A stretch of DNA of 64,000 nucleotides from Eurosta solidaginis (GCF_040869045.1 NC_090322.1:184201477-184265476), one strand, 5' to 3'; counted from the stretch's first letter, positions 11,828 through 22,703 are shown. Numbers and translations are program-made. The notes: a model not told the origin generated them from the letters alone.

Positions 11828-11862
11828 ACAGACAGACGGACGGACGGACGGACAGACGGACA
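11828..11862 (+). repeat. GGAC/CAGA microsatellite inside the family 2 element
   Basis: Runs of ACAG and ACGG units end in ACATGGCTATATCAACTC. The same position in other copies carries shorter versions (near 3952, 18812, 19563, 23640 and 30665), always just before an ATGGCT-type segment. This corresponds to the GTCY proto-microsatellite of dipteran mini-me elements. Confidence 0.8.
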
Positions 11863-11998
11863 TGGCTATATCAACTCAGTTCGTCGCCCTGATCAATTCG
11901 GTATACTTAATGGTGAGTCTATCTTATATATTTCTCAAAGTTGCAAACATCGGACCAAAGTTAATATACGATTTCATGTTCATGAAAGGTATAAAAAG

Positions 11999-12899
11999 GG
12001 AGGAGCATTTAATATACAACGGAAATCTAATACCATACGTAAGAGGTTGTTTGATTTCGGACTTTAAATATGCATTAGAAACAAATTTCGCAAAGGGGTA
12101 ACGGCCATTGTTCTTAAACAAGGGTAGTCAATTTCTTATATCAGGGTAAGTAAAACACCAATGTAGTTCAATTGTTGTGAAACTGCAAGTTTCTTGAGAT
12201 TTCGAAGATAAAATGTTGATGCAGTACTGCTACGACAACAAAAATAACGCAGCATTGTTTGCCTAAGTCGTAAGCAGTTAGAAACGCGCCCAAGTTGTAA
12301 GCGCCTATATTGGCCCTTTAAATAAAACACTAAGGTCTTGTAAAGAGATAATAAATTCACCTTCATGATTTACTTTAAAAAAATTTTACCATACAAACGT
12401 GAGATATTTAGCTTTACCTACCTCGGAAGCAGAAAGCCTTTAATGTATGTTGAATTTACTTCAAACCTATACAACACACATGACAAACCAATACTTTAGC
12501 CGATTAAACGAAGGGCAGTTGATTTACGGCTCGGGTATTCACACTTCTTGTCGCTACATAACTGAATTTGACTTCTGTAGTTGTAATGCTGTGAGTGGTG
12601 GAAACAATTTTAAAACTTATTTAATGCTCAAATGTTTCGGAAATTAATAACCTAGTCTTTTATTAAATAGCCATCTTTGTAGAGCTAAATATAAGAATTT
12701 TACTTAGAGAAAGTACCACCCTAACCTGTTCAGTAGTCCTCGAGATTATCTACCTTCTTACAAAATTTAAGATTCGATTTTTATTATAGAGGCCGATCCA
12801 AATTGATCGAAAATAAATGAGCTTGTTACTCCGAGAGCTCAGAAAAAAAAAACAAACGTTCATGCACACATACATAGATGCGTAGAATCGATGTACAGC
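11999..12899. other. No feature recognised
   Basis: AT-rich sequence. The small frames at 12136-12366 (-) and 12447-12647 (+) show no domain. Confidence 0.4.
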
Positions 12900-13330
12900 G
12901 GTGATAGAGTTACATTTAACGGTGTATCAGTTGATGATGACAGGGTTTTCATCGGAATTGCGTCTAATCGATCAGGAGAGGGAGTTACGATAGTTGTTCA
13001 AGCATTTGGTGGCCGTGGTGACGAATCGGAGGATCGATTCATAAGCAACCAGTAGTTGGTAGCCTGTGAGTCCTAGATAATGAATTGGTGAGTTGGTGGG
13101 TGTCAGGTAGTAAGATTGCTGAAGCGGTGAATCGATTCACAAGCAACCGATGGTTTGTGGAATTGATACTAGGCGTATCATATATGAAGGATCGGTGGAT
13201 TGGCGAATGTGGGTTAATAGGATTGGCGATTTGGCGGTGTGCAGATGACGAATCCGTTGATCGATTTTCACTCAACCGGTGGTTGGTGACATCGATGTCT
13301 AGTGAGTTGCATCTAACCAATCGATGGATG
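12900..13330 (+). repeat. Degenerate tandem repeat of about 110-130 bp
   Basis: Three related blocks contain GATCGATTCATAAGCAACC, AATCGATTCACAAGCAACC and GATCGATTTTCACTCAACC, each followed by GGTTGGT/GTTTGTGG and then a TCGAT-type segment. The period is roughly 110-130 bp. Long open frames on both strands here (13085-13369 +, 13039-13320 -) are a by-product of the repeat; the minus frame has TNHRLLVNRFT-like repeats. Confidence 0.6.
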
Positions 13331-13893
13331 TATACCCAGTTTATTTATACGATGGCCTTAGTTCCGTAGGTACGGCGGCGGATAGGAGCTAGGTCCCTTC
13401 ACGCCCAATTTCTGGACACACAACGAATAGTGGGCAACGGAGATCACCTACTGATGAAAAGTGGCGGACCTGTGCAAGATGAAGGAATTACATCTGTCAC
13501 GCAAACTGCTTGCGGTACAGACTTCGCTTATCAAAGCTCACGCCTTCGACGAACTATTGAACGTAAATTATTTGTACTTAAGTATCATGATTCGATTACT
13601 AGAGGTTTGTTCTCCAATGATGACAGAGCTTCGACACTCCCAAATTGACAAATCTGGACGGGTTGTTCTTACGAAGTAAGAAAAACGGGTGACAATTCAA
13701 TCCCCTTCAGCGAAAATTGTTCTACTACAAGTACTATATTAGTAGTGATAATAAATTTGTAAAAGCCAACAGGTTTTGGGGGAAAATAATTCATTTTGTA
13801 CTAAATATTTTGTGAATTGTTAAAGAGTTATGTTGGTTTGGTCATTCTATCAGAATTTGTTTGAAGAATGCGGTACGTTAGAATTTTATTCAA
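13331..13893. other. No feature recognised
   Basis: Two overlapping plus frames of 72 residues at 13430-13679 show no domain. No RNA gene or repeat was recognised. Confidence 0.4.
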
Positions 13894-13979
13894 AACAAGT
13901 AAGAAAGGCTAAGTTCGGGTGTAAACGAACATTACATACTCAGCTGAGAGCTTTGGAGACAAAATAAGAGAAAATGACC

Positions 13980-14333
13980 ATTTAGCAAAATGAACCTAGG
14001 GTAACCCTGGAATGTGTTTGTATGACATGGGTTTCAAATGGAAGGTATTGAAGAGTATTTTAAAAGAGAGTGAGCCATAGTTCTATAGGTGGACGCCATT
14101 TCGGGATATCGTCATAAAGATGGACCAGAGGTGACTACAATGTGTTTGTACGATATGGGTATCAAATGAAAGGTGCTAATGATTTTTTAAAACGTAGTGG
14201 GCCTTAGTTCTATTGGTGGACGCCTTTTCGAGATATCGCCATAAGGGTGACCAGGGGTGACTCTAGAATGTGTTTCCACGATATGGGTATCAAATTAAAG
14301 TATTAATGAGTATTTTAAAAGGGAGTGGCCCTT
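13980..14333 (+). repeat. Tandem units of about 130 bp inside the family 1 element
   Basis: Three units share GAATGTGTTTG.ATGA.ATGGG, ATTTTAAAA.GAGTG.GCC and TAGTTCTATAGGTGGACGCC followed by GAGATATCG. The third is interrupted by the LINE insertion and resumes at 18341 with GCCCTTAGTTGTATATG. Inverted relatives lie at 40465-40925. Confidence 0.75.
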
Positions 14334-14606
14334 TTTTTTTTTTTTTTTTAATGGACATTGTGGCAGCGCGCTGCCCTCAAGTGGCCCAATGAAACCAGGC
14401 TAATCCTGTTCACGCGATCGATTTATATATATATATATAATAACTTTTTTTATATTTTTATTTTTTTTTTAATTTTTTTTTATTTTGCCGAGTCTTTGAT
14501 GGGCAGCGGTTTGTCAAGCGTCACGATCTGAGACTGCTCAGCTACAGAAGAAATTTCATCAGCCAAGCGTAATACTTAAAGAAAACCGAAGCAAACGTAT
14601 TATACA

Positions 14607-15194
14607 TTAATTTAGAGAGGTGAGAACAATCTTTTTTATAGAAAAAAGGGAGTCCGAGCTATCAAATGTGTTTGAGTGAGAGTTATAATCTTGGCATAAA
14701 CACCGGAAAGGTTCATTTTGTTCGAAATTCGTTCTACATTGTTTCAGCAGAAGAGGTTTGAAGTGTCTCGATGTCCGAGAGGGAACGCAAAAGTTCACTT
14801 CATTCAGAAGGAATGGGCTCGAAATTGATCCATTTAAAAGTTTTGTCATAAATATTACACCAAGCATTTCCCTTCGACTAGCAAGAGTTGGAAGATTGAT
14901 AAGCTTTAATCGATTAGTATAAGGTGGAAGATTAGTTAAAGAGTCCCATTGGAAATTTCTTAAGGCAAATAGTAAAAATTGTTTTTGTATTGATTCGAGA
15001 CTGTCTGCATGGACTTGATAACGCGGATTCCAAATTATCGAGCCGTATTCTAATATTGGCCTAACTAATGTTGTAAAAAGTGCATTAGTTATGTAAGGGT
15101 CGTTAAATTCTTTTGACCACCGTTTAACAAATGCAAAAACACCTTTGCCTTTATTCACTGTAGCATTAATATGAAGATTGAAACTAAGTTTGGA
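14607..15194 (-). pseudogene. Element B reverse transcriptase, C-terminal part
   Basis: This is the downstream piece of element B, cut off from the rest by element A. In one frame it reads NLSFNLHINATVNKGKG, KRWSKEFNDPYITNALFTTL, then LEYGSIIWNPRYQVHADSLE and SIQKQFLLFALRNFQW, and stops at 14607. The LEY.S.IWNP....H...IE..Q..F..FAL pattern is the thumb and C-terminal domain typical of CR1-group LINEs; element A has the parallel LEYCSLIWCPYYETHSNKIE. The 5' join is exact: D-L-G-V-I at 16853 continues into F-D-P-N-L-S-F here once A is removed. The frame is open, but the protein as a whole is broken upstream. Confidence 0.85.
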
Positions 15195-16721
15195 TTTTCA
15201 ATCGCCGAAGAGGATGTACTATCCGCTATTTCATCGCTAAAGTCCAGTTCCAAACATGACTCCGAGGGATTTGCGCCTGTATTTTTCAAGCGTTGCTGCT
15301 ATACTTTAGCTAATCCCATATCCCAGCTTTTCCAGCATTGTATCAATAAGGGTACTTTCCTCGACCAGTGGAAGTTATGTCACATTGTTCCGGTCTTTAA
15401 GTCTGGTGATCGTAATGATGTTTGTAATTATAGGCCTATCGTTATACAGGGGACACTGGCCAAATTGTTCGACTACATAATCCAATCAAAGTTATTTGAC
15501 CATGCTCGGGATTTTATCTCTAAAGATCAACACGGCTTCTTTCCTGGAAGATCAACCTGTTCGAATTTGACCCTATTATCGAATAGTATAGTGGATGCGT
15601 TCGGAAAGCAGGCACAACTTGATGTGATTTACACAGACTTCTCCAAAGCCTTCGATAAGGTATGTCATACCATACTCTTGCAGAAGTTACGAAATTACGG
15701 AGTTAGTGGCATTCTCATTAATTTCTTCGCTAGTTTTCTGTCAAACAGGAAACTATTTATTAAGTTAGGGAATACAACCTCAAGACTATTTATCGACGCG
15801 TGGTCAGGTATACCTCAGGGTACTCACTGCGGACCACTGCTATTTCTTTTATTTATTAACGACCTACCGAATTGCTTTAAATTCGCTAAGTGCCTAATGT
15901 TCGCGGATGACGTCAAACTTTTTTGTACCGTTCGTGATGTAAGTGATAGCCATAAGTTACAAGTCGATCTCAATTCACTGAATCAGTGGTGCACTTTGAA
16001 TTGTCTCAAACTGAACATCAATAAATGCTGTGTTATCACCTTCTCTAGGAAGTCTAACAACATAATATTTAGTTACAATATAGACAATTGTGCTCTAGCT
16101 AGAAGTACCAAAATGAAAGATTTGGGTGTTATTTTCGACTCAAAGCTAACATTTTCTCAACACATTGACTTAATAGTATCAAAAGCTTTTTCTATGATAG
16201 GGTTCATAAGAAGAAATTCAATGGATTTCAGAGATCCTTGCACTTCAAAAGCTCTTTACATATCTCTTGTTCGAAGCAGACTAGAGTATTGTTCTCTAAT
16301 ATGGTGCCCATACTATGAAACCCACTCAAACAAAATCGAAAGAGTTCAAAAAGTTTTCACGAAATTTGCTCTAAGAAAGTTACCGTGGCAAGGTAATCTT
16401 CCTTCTTATATTGGTAGACGGAAACTAATGGGCTTGCAGTCCCTATATGATAGGAGAATATACTTCTCAATACTTTTTATTTATAATGTCATTAATAATA
16501 ACATACACTGTGACGACTTATCTAATTTGGTCAATTTATATGACCCGCCTCGTAACTTAAGAAATAATCGCTTCTTGGTAGACACATTCCACTCTACTAA
16601 TTACGCCATGAACGAACCGATTGCTAGGAGCGTTAGATTATGCAATACCTATGCAAGCGTTATTGAGTTTAATGATAGTATAAGTATATTTAAATTAAAA
16701 TTATACACTATTTTTAATTGA
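15195..16721 (+). CDS. Reverse transcriptase of LINE A, intact from RT domain to C-terminus
   Basis: This is a 508-codon uninterrupted frame. Numbering from the upstream ATG at 15171, it has the pre-palm NYRPI (86-90), YTDFSKAFD with a catalytic Asp (154-162), SGIPQGTHCGP (212-222) and FADDVKLF with the paired catalytic Asp residues (244-251). After these come the KMKDLGVIFDSKLTF segment and the C-terminal LEYCSLIWCPYYETHSNKIE domain. In the family it copies element RNA into DNA at the target. The endonuclease and ORF1 are missing, so the copy cannot move by itself. The ATG at 15171 is not its start: residues 1-8 (MKIETKFG) are antisense of element B. The motifs resemble CR1/Kiri-type LINEs; the exact clade is uncertain. 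Confidence 0.9.
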   Translation, partial: FSIAEEDVLSAISSLKSSSKHDSEGFAPVFFKRCCYTLANPISQLFQHCINKGTFLDQWKLCHIVPVFKSGDRNDVCNYRPIVIQGTLAKLFDYIIQSKLFDHARDFISKDQHGFFPGRSTCSNLTLLSNSIVDAFGKQAQLDVIYTDFSKAFDKVCHTILLQKLRNYGVSGILINFFASFLSNRKLFIKLGNTTSRLFIDAWSGIPQGTHCGPLLFLLFINDLPNCFKFAKCLMFADDVKLFCTVRDVSDSHKLQVDLNSLNQWCTLNCLKLNINKCCVITFSRKSNNIIFSYNIDNCALARSTKMKDLGVIFDSKLTFSQHIDLIVSKAFSMIGFIRRNSMDFRDPCTSKALYISLVRSRLEYCSLIWCPYYETHSNKIERVQKVFTKFALRKLPWQGNLPSYIGRRKLMGLQSLYDRRIYFSILFIYNVINNNIHCDDLSNLVNLYDPPRNLRNNRFLVDTFHSTNYAMNEPIARSVRLCNTYASVIEFNDSISIFKLKLYTIFN

Positions 16722-16772
16722 TTAGCTGCGTATTATATCTAGTCTGTAAGAATTAAATTCTGTAGACTGAAC

Positions 16773-16775
<3 letters not shown>

Positions 16776-16852
<77 letters not shown>
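16776..16852 (+). repeat. (TAAA)n tail of element A
   Basis: About 19 uninterrupted TAAA units at the 3' end of LINE A. Read on the minus strand it encodes a false YLFI repeat at the end of a spurious open frame. Confidence 0.95.
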
Positions 16853-18340
16853 ATTACTCCCAAGTCAATAAAATTATTTACAGTTTCTAGACTATAGTTG
16901 TTAATTGTATATGAAGCTGGTGGCGAAACTCTCCGAGAAAAACACATGAATTTACATTTTTTGAGATTGAGCGGCATATAATTTACATTGCACCAGGTAA
17001 CCAAGTGATTTAAATCCATTTGAAGCAAGGAATGTTCCTCAACCGAGGCACATGATTTGAAAAATTTTACATTGTCTGCGTAAATCAAGATTTTTGAGTA
17101 TTTAATTGTACCAGATATATCGTTTATGAACACACACAGAACAAGAACAGAATCGGACCAAGATGGCTGCCCTGAGGAACACCAGAAGAAACATTGATGA
17201 CCCCAGAAAGTGTATTTTTAAAGATTACTTTTTGCGTACGATAACCAAGATACGAAGAAATCCAACATATAAGACGGGGTTGAAAACCGAGTTGACTGAG
17301 CTTATGAATAAGTAATGGGTGTGATACTTTGTCGAAAGCTTTACTGAAATCGGTGTAAATTACATCAGTGTGAAGGCCTTTTCTAAATCCATTAGAAACG
17401 TGTGTGGTAAATTCTAGTAAATTGGTGATAGGTGATTTGCCCTTACAGAACCCATGCTGCGAGCTTGCAATTATGGGGAAATAGAGAATGTTAGGTGGTG
17501 GGTAACAATAGCCTCAAATAACTTTGGGATAGCGGATAACTTTGCTATGCCCCGGTAGTTTTCTATTGAAGACCTGCTTTCATTTTTATGAAGCGGAATA
17601 AGAAAAGATTCCTTCCATATTGTTGGGAAAACGCCATAAATTAAAGATAAATTAAATACATCTGTTAGCGGCTGATAGATGTTTGGAGCATATTTTTTAA
17701 GAAAGTGTGTCGGGATACTGTCGGGGCCGTATGAATATGATACTTTTAAAGTTTTAAAATAAGATAATACATCTTCTGAAGATATAAATGGAGCTCTGAT
17801 TAAATAACATGAATCAATATGGTATGGGTATTCATTAGGTGAAACGTTGGTCTCAATAGAGTAATTTGATTTGAAAAATTCCGCAAAGAAGTCGGCGATC
17901 TCTTGATCATCGCTGGAAATATTATCTTGGAATTTCATGGATGATGGAAACCCTTTCACCCTGCGTTTAGAGTTTACGAATCCGTAAAATGCCTTCGGGT
18001 TGCAAGTTATATTTCTTTTCATTTTACAAAGATAACCTTTGTAACACTTTTTGTTCAATTGAAAATACTTGCAGCGTAGAATCGAGTACTGTAAGTAATG
18101 GTTATGTAAACCCGTATTTTTGAACAACTTGAAAGATCGAGACTTTTTATTCTTTAAAATTTTCAGCTCTTTAGTGAACCATACTTGGCTTGTATCGGAA
18201 TGTACACAAATCCGCTTAGGTAAGTATTTTTCAAAAAGACAGTAAATGGTATTGTAAAAGTGAGAAACGCCTTGCTCCACATCAGCATTAAATATTGGCC
18301 ACACTATTCGAGATAGATCACGATTTAATTTTTTAAAATT
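16853..18340 (-). pseudogene. Element B reverse transcriptase, N-terminal and central part
   Basis: The minus strand starts in the linker after the endonuclease (FKKLNRDLSRIVWPIFN) and runs through a long open stretch (to 17471) with GPDSIPTHFLKKYAPN and IENYRGIAKLSAIPKLFE. A one-base frameshift near 17480 separates it from QHGFCKGKSPITNLLEF, VIYTDFSKAFDKVSHP and SSGVPQGSHLGPILFL. A second shift in a TG run near 17140 leads to FINDISGTIKYSK and the catalytic box. That box reads YADN instead of YADD, so one catalytic Asp is lost. With two frameshifts, this substitution and the LINE A insertion, the copy is dead. Its sequence differs clearly from A, so the two are different families of the same group. 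Confidence 0.87.
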
Positions 18341-19734
18341 GCCCTTAGTTGTATATGTGAAGGCGTTTTAGAGATATCGACCAAAATGTGGACCAGGGTG
18401 ACCCAGAACATCATCTGTCGGGCACCGCTAATTTATTTATATATGTAATACCACGAACAGTATTCCTGCCAAGATTCCAAGGACTTTTGATTACGCCCTG
18501 CAGAACTTTTTCATTTTCTTCTACTTAATATGGTAGGTGTCACACCCATTTTACAAAGTTTTTTCTAAAGTTATATTTTGCGTCAATAAACCAATGCAAT
18601 TACCATGTTTCATCCCTCTTTTCATATTTGATATAGAATTATGGCATTTTTTCATTTTTTGGTAATTTTCATTATCGAAAAAGTGGGCGTGGTCATAGTC
18701 GGATTTCGGCTATTTTTTATACAAAGATAAAGTGAGTTCAGATAAGTACATGAACTAAGTTTAGTAAAGATATATCGAATTTTTGTTCAAGTTATCGTGT
18801 TAACAGCCGAGAGGAAGGACAGACGGACGACTGTGTATAAAAACTGCGCGTGGCTTCAACCGATTTCGCCAATTTTCACAGAAAACAGTTATCGTCATAG
18901 AATCTATGCCCCTACGAAATTTCACAAGGATTGGTAAATTTTTGTTTGACTTATGGCCTTAAAAGTAGACGAATTAAATGAAAAAGGGCGCAGCCACGCC
19001 CATTTTGAAATTTTCTTTTATTTTGGTATTTTGTTGCACCATATAATTACTGGAGTTGAATGTTGACATAATTTACTTATATACTGTAAAGATATTAAAC
19101 TTTTTGTTAAAATTTGACTTAAAAAATTTTTTTTTTAAAAGTGGGCGTGTTCGTCTTCCGATTTTGCTAATTTTTATTTAGCATGCATATAGTAATAGGA
19201 GTAATTTGCCTTCCCAGTTTCATCATGATATCTTCAACGACTGCCAAATTACAGCTTGCAAAACTTTTAAATTACCTTCTTTTAAAAGTGGGCGGTGCCA
19301 CACCCATTGTCCGAAATTTTACTAATTTTCTATTTTGCGTCATAAGGTCAACGCACCTACCAAGTTTCATCGCTTTATCCGTCTTTGGTAATGAATTATC
19401 GCACTTTATCCGTTTTTCGAAATTTTCGATATCGGAAAAGTGGGCGTGGTTGTAGTCCGATTTCGTTCATTTTAAATAGCGATCTGAGATGAGTGCCCAA
19501 GAACCTACATACCAAATTTCATAAAGATATCTTACAATTTACTCAAGTTATCGTGTTTACGGAAGGACGGACATGGCTAAATGAATTTCTTTTTTCGCCC
19601 AGATCATTTTGATATATAGAAGTCTATATCTATCTCGACTAGTTTATGCCAATACGGATTACCGTTATGCGAACAAAGTTAATATACTCTGAGCTCTGCT
19701 CAGCTGAATATAAATACACTATCTCACAATTTGT

Positions 19735-19965
19735 TTCAAAGACTCAATACATGAGCATAAGTTCAATGGATTTTGACATAAGAGAGAGTTATTGAAAAGC
19801 ATTCTGAGATAAGGCATTCTTCAATCTTATTCTAATATAGGGCGTTTTTGTCACAAATCCTGAAATGGGAAATTTTTTAAAAATATTTTGAGATAGGACG
19901 ATTTTGAGCAGGCAGCCGACATGGGGTGATACTCTACTCAGTAGCCGCAATGAACTGACAAAAAA
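19735..19965 (+). repeat. Unnamed dispersed repeat (copy 1 of 3)
   Basis: The phrase GAGATAGGACGATTTTGAG, then CAGGCAGCCGACATGGGGTG and ATACTCTACTCAGTAG, is shared with 44330-44530 (GAGATAGGCCGTTTTTAAAC, CAGGCAGCCGGAATATGG) and, inverted, with 31262-31500. It is non-coding; ends and class are unresolved. Confidence 0.5.
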
Positions 19966-21983
19966 AAAATAAAAGAAAATGGCTTATTGTCTTAGAACTT
20001 TATATTCCGGCCTTGACTTTGACAGAAGAATTCAGCTTTTACGCGGTCCTGTTACACAGGGAGTATTCAACTTTTTATTCTGAAATTTCGGAAAGCCTTT
20101 AAGTATTCATGGAAGTGTTCCGGATAAACCCTTAATTTGCAATATTCAGAACACGTTCGTTTGATACTATCTGACGAGGAATATTCCTAATAATTATGAA
20201 CATAATATTCCAAAAATAAACCGATTCCACAATTTCTTAAATGGAGATAAATGTTCCGAGCATACGGGATGAATAGGTTAGCATGCTCAACGAGTACATT
20301 TCGTTATGGCATCTCCATTATTTACTAATGACATTTTTACATGAATCGATTTACTAGTCGAGTTTTTGACGTTGAACGATGAATTTCGAATTGGTTTAGG
20401 TTTCGTATGTTGATAAGTTTATGAAAGTGCACGATTCCTGGGTGTCCGTACTTTTCATAAAACTTATGTTCACACTAATAGATCATGGTATAGTTAACAA
20501 ATGCATCATAAAATGTATGTAGTTTAGTACTTATCGGGTATTTGTAAACTGATTGCTTCCTATTTCTACTAATAATATTTTTTGAAAAATCGCAAAGAAG
20601 CAACACAGTTAACGGATGTCAATTCGATTTGTCAGTCGAGCAAACCTCTTCTGATTGAATCATGCTTAAGTATAAGTCGTTATAAAAAGTTTGAGAATGA
20701 AATGCTTGGAAGTAATTATTTTCATTACGCCTGTGCATTCTTCTTAGCTTGCTGATCGCTGTTACAAAGGGGCCGTAAGTATTGAATTCCTTGCTCCATA
20801 TAAGCATTTCTTATAACAATGCGAAAAAAACCACAGTCCAATCGTTTTCATGGCACCTAATGGAATCTAAATTCAAACATATCACTTCTCCTCTTTCATG
20901 TATGTTTATTTAATTTTGTCATAAAATATTTCATTTCAAATGATGCTGTTCCGTTTTTAGTCGCAACGATAAGTGCATTTTTTTCGTTATTTTGGGCAAC
21001 AAAAGCTTTTTTGCTGACAGAAAATAATAATAAACTAACAAAATTTACTGGAAAAAGTGTCATTGCGAAACAAATTTTTTAACAAAATAAGAAAAGCAGA
21101 AAAAATAGAAAAAGATGAAAAGTGAAAGAAAATAAAAAAAAATACCTCAATTTGAGTTTACTAAGTTCGTTATTTCTTTCTCTCTTTGAGCGAATGGTGG
21201 TCAGTGGTGTGATAGGGTGCCGTGCTTTATGCGAAACATTGTCGCAGCGGTAGGAATGTGGAAAAGGTTGGGTGGTAACGCTTATGTGTGAGTAGGAAGC
21301 GCAATATTGTAAAGAAGTAAACTTATTTTTACAAGTTTTATTCCGCTTTGCGGTTCATTTATGTATACACACAGTCACATACGTGCACAATGTTTTTTGT
21401 AGCCAAGTTTTTTTAAGGTTTAACAGTTTTTTCATTTATGCCAGTATTTTTGTTTGACATTTTTACTCTTCTTAAGCCACTAAGTTCGTTATAAATTCGA
21501 TCATTCGTTTTAGTTTTTATTTCTTATTTACTCATTTTTTATTTTTTTTATTTAGTGCTCTATCGGTCATGGGTTTTTTCATATGAACTTTATCTCAAGA
21601 GTTGAGTGAAATGTTTGCCGTTGGCGCTAGAAGTCAAGTGGCCAGTTAAATGACAGCTTTGGCGGTGGTGGGTGATGAAAATCTAACCAATGTGGTGAGT
21701 CATACAAATTTATTCTTTTTTAATTAAATTCTTACAATTTTTATGGGAACATTTGTAATTTATGGTTTAGCAGTGCTATTTAAAATTCGCATGTATGCAT
21801 ATTAAAAAGAAATTTAATTTCAAAACAATTACCCAATTCATGAATGGATTTTACAATGACTTGAGATTCCAGTTGATATGAGGTATGTTGTTTTGTTATT
21901 GTTCAGAACTGAATAGCCTGCAGCGCTCAAATCTTTTAACAAAGTTTTGTGTTAGCTTTCGGTCGCGATATCTCGAGGACAGT
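19966..21983. other. No feature recognised
   Basis: AT-rich sequence with A-rich runs near 21060-21150. No domain-bearing frame was seen. Confidence 0.4.
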
Positions 21984-22330
21984 TACTTACTTAATTAACG
22001 TTTAACCGTTTAAACGGCTATTCTTTGCTCTGCCACCTGGCGCCAATTGGTCGCATCAATGGAGTTTAAATCGTCTTCCACCAGGTTCTTCCAGCGGAGT
22101 GCGGGCCGCCCTCTCCCTCTGCTCCCATATGCGTGCTGCGATAAAAAATACTTTGTTAGCCGGAGCGGTAGAAGCTATAGTGATAAAATTTGATTTGCCC
22201 AGAAATTTCAAACTGTTTTCCAACTTCGCCCTCGTCCTCTGCCTCCTTATGAGGGTTCAAATAAATATAATCTCTTATATGTAGCATCGTCTTTCATTTG
22301 CATAACATAGCTTAACCATCATAGCCGCAC
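21984..22330 (-). pseudogene. RTE-like LINE, C-terminal end (rearranged fragment)
   Basis: The plus-strand order ACTTACTTAATTAACGTTTA, CACCTGGCGCCAATTGGTCG, TTTAAATCGTCTTCCACCAG, AGCGGAGTGCGGGCCGCCCT is the complement of the RTE C-terminus also seen at 1203-1400. Further on, CGCCCTCGTCCTCTGCCTCC and GTCTTTCATTTGCATAACAT repeat part of the same protein region. The copy is thus partly duplicated on itself. It is full of frame breaks. Confidence 0.65.
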
Positions 22331-22357
22331 TGTTTTTGGGCTATGCGAGGGGGGAAA

Positions 22358-22660
22358 CTTATCTGCTCTTTTAAATGGGGATAGCGATGAAGCACCTGCG
22401 GAAGATTATGATTCTGAACTCACAATCTACTGCTACTATGACGAGGTATGCATAGCACCAAAGGCATGGGAGCTATTGTCTTGCCTGATAAGCTATTAAA
22501 ATGCAACGGCGAGGAGCTGGTAAATCGCAAGCATCAACTTCTGTGCAGAACATGATCGGGTGGGTTCATACCTGACGATTACTATCTAAGTACACTTTGT
22601 TCGGTCCACAAAAATTAGATCTTGCAAACTGCGCCAATTAACGCGGATTCAAGCTTGCTT
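22358..22660 (+). pseudogene. RTE-like LINE, region just before the reverse transcriptase
   Basis: The plus strand reads LSALLNGDSDEAPAEDYDSE, then after breaks LKCNGEELVNRKHQLLC, IPDDYYLSTLCSVHK and TAPIN. These match the RTE stretch I recall as LLNG....P.EDY, LF.CNGEELV..MHQL.C, P.DW..S.LCP.HK and NC.NYRGISLL. The next part of the protein is found in the copy at 58500-59108. It faces the minus RTE fragments on either side, so at least two copies were juxtaposed here. There are several frameshifts. Confidence 0.7.
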
Positions 22661-22703
22661 GAATCGGTTGGATATTATCTGGGTGGCCGCATTAACATTA
22701 TCA

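Larger units (their letters stand above)
11003..11998 (+). mobile_element. Helentron-associated-like element, family 2
   Basis: It starts with AACAAGTAAGGACGGGAC, then a perfect 9-bp hairpin, GTCTTCGGC-TGT-GCCGAAGAC (11022-11042). Immediately after is a subterminal repeat, ATACCTTTCATGAA (11046-11059), whose exact complement TTCATGAAAGGTAT sits at 11979-11992 just before the 3' end. The middle holds degenerate tandem units of about 150-210 bp around CTATGATATAT/ATCACCAAGTTT. A GGAC/CAGA microsatellite lies at 11828-11862. The layout parallels family 1, but hairpin and inverted repeat have different sequences. A SINE fragment is inserted at 11417-11466. No protein is encoded. Confidence 0.78.
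15195..16852 (+). mobile_element. CR1-group non-LTR retrotransposon A (young, 5'-truncated)
   Basis: It is inserted into element B in the opposite orientation. The left junction is near 15195 (B sequence GTTTGGAT ends, A begins TTTTCAATCGCCG) and the right end is a pure (TAAA)n tail ending near 16852. I could not resolve a clear target duplication; the A/T tail may hide one. The unbroken frame and the pure tail suggest a recent insertion. The 3' UTR is only about 55 bp. Confidence 0.85.
14334..18340 (-). mobile_element. CR1-group non-LTR retrotransposon B (decayed), with element A nested inside
   Basis: The element reads on the minus strand. It has a poly(A) tail (seen as poly-T at 14332-14350), an AT-rich 3' UTR and reverse-transcriptase coding sequence. 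It sits in a Helentron-like tandem unit with a short duplication, GCCCTT, at 14328-14333 and 18341-18346. The 5' part with endonuclease and ORF1 is absent, so the copy was 5'-truncated when it inserted. A second LINE (15195-16852) later split it. Excluding A, its own length is about 2.35 kb. Confidence 0.8.
13894..19716 (+). mobile_element. Helentron-associated (mini-me/DINE-1-like) element, family 1, split by nested LINEs
   Basis: The left part (13894-14333) opens with AACAAGTAAG, the AAGTTCGGGTGTAAACGAAC hairpin and ATACTCAGCTGAGAGCT. The right part (18341-19716) ends with GAGCTCTGCTCAGCTGAATAT (19691-19711), a near-complement of that start. Between these, an LINE occupies 14334-18340. The element's own sequence is therefore about 1.8 kb. 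It contains tandem units of about 130 bp, several GTGGGCGTGG and GCCACRCCCA blocks, and GGAC-type stretches near 18812 and 19563. The stretch at 18812 followed by CTGTGTATAAAAAC may be the end of an older copy, so the right half could be two fused copies. Confidence 0.72.

Noticed and set aside
13894..14333. CRISPR-like array
   Set aside because: Units are about 130 bp, degenerate and contiguous, with no unique spacers; this is a eukaryotic transposon.
16753..16852. Repetitive YLFI peptide at the end of a minus frame
   Set aside because: It is the complement of the (TAAA)n tail of LINE A and not protein.
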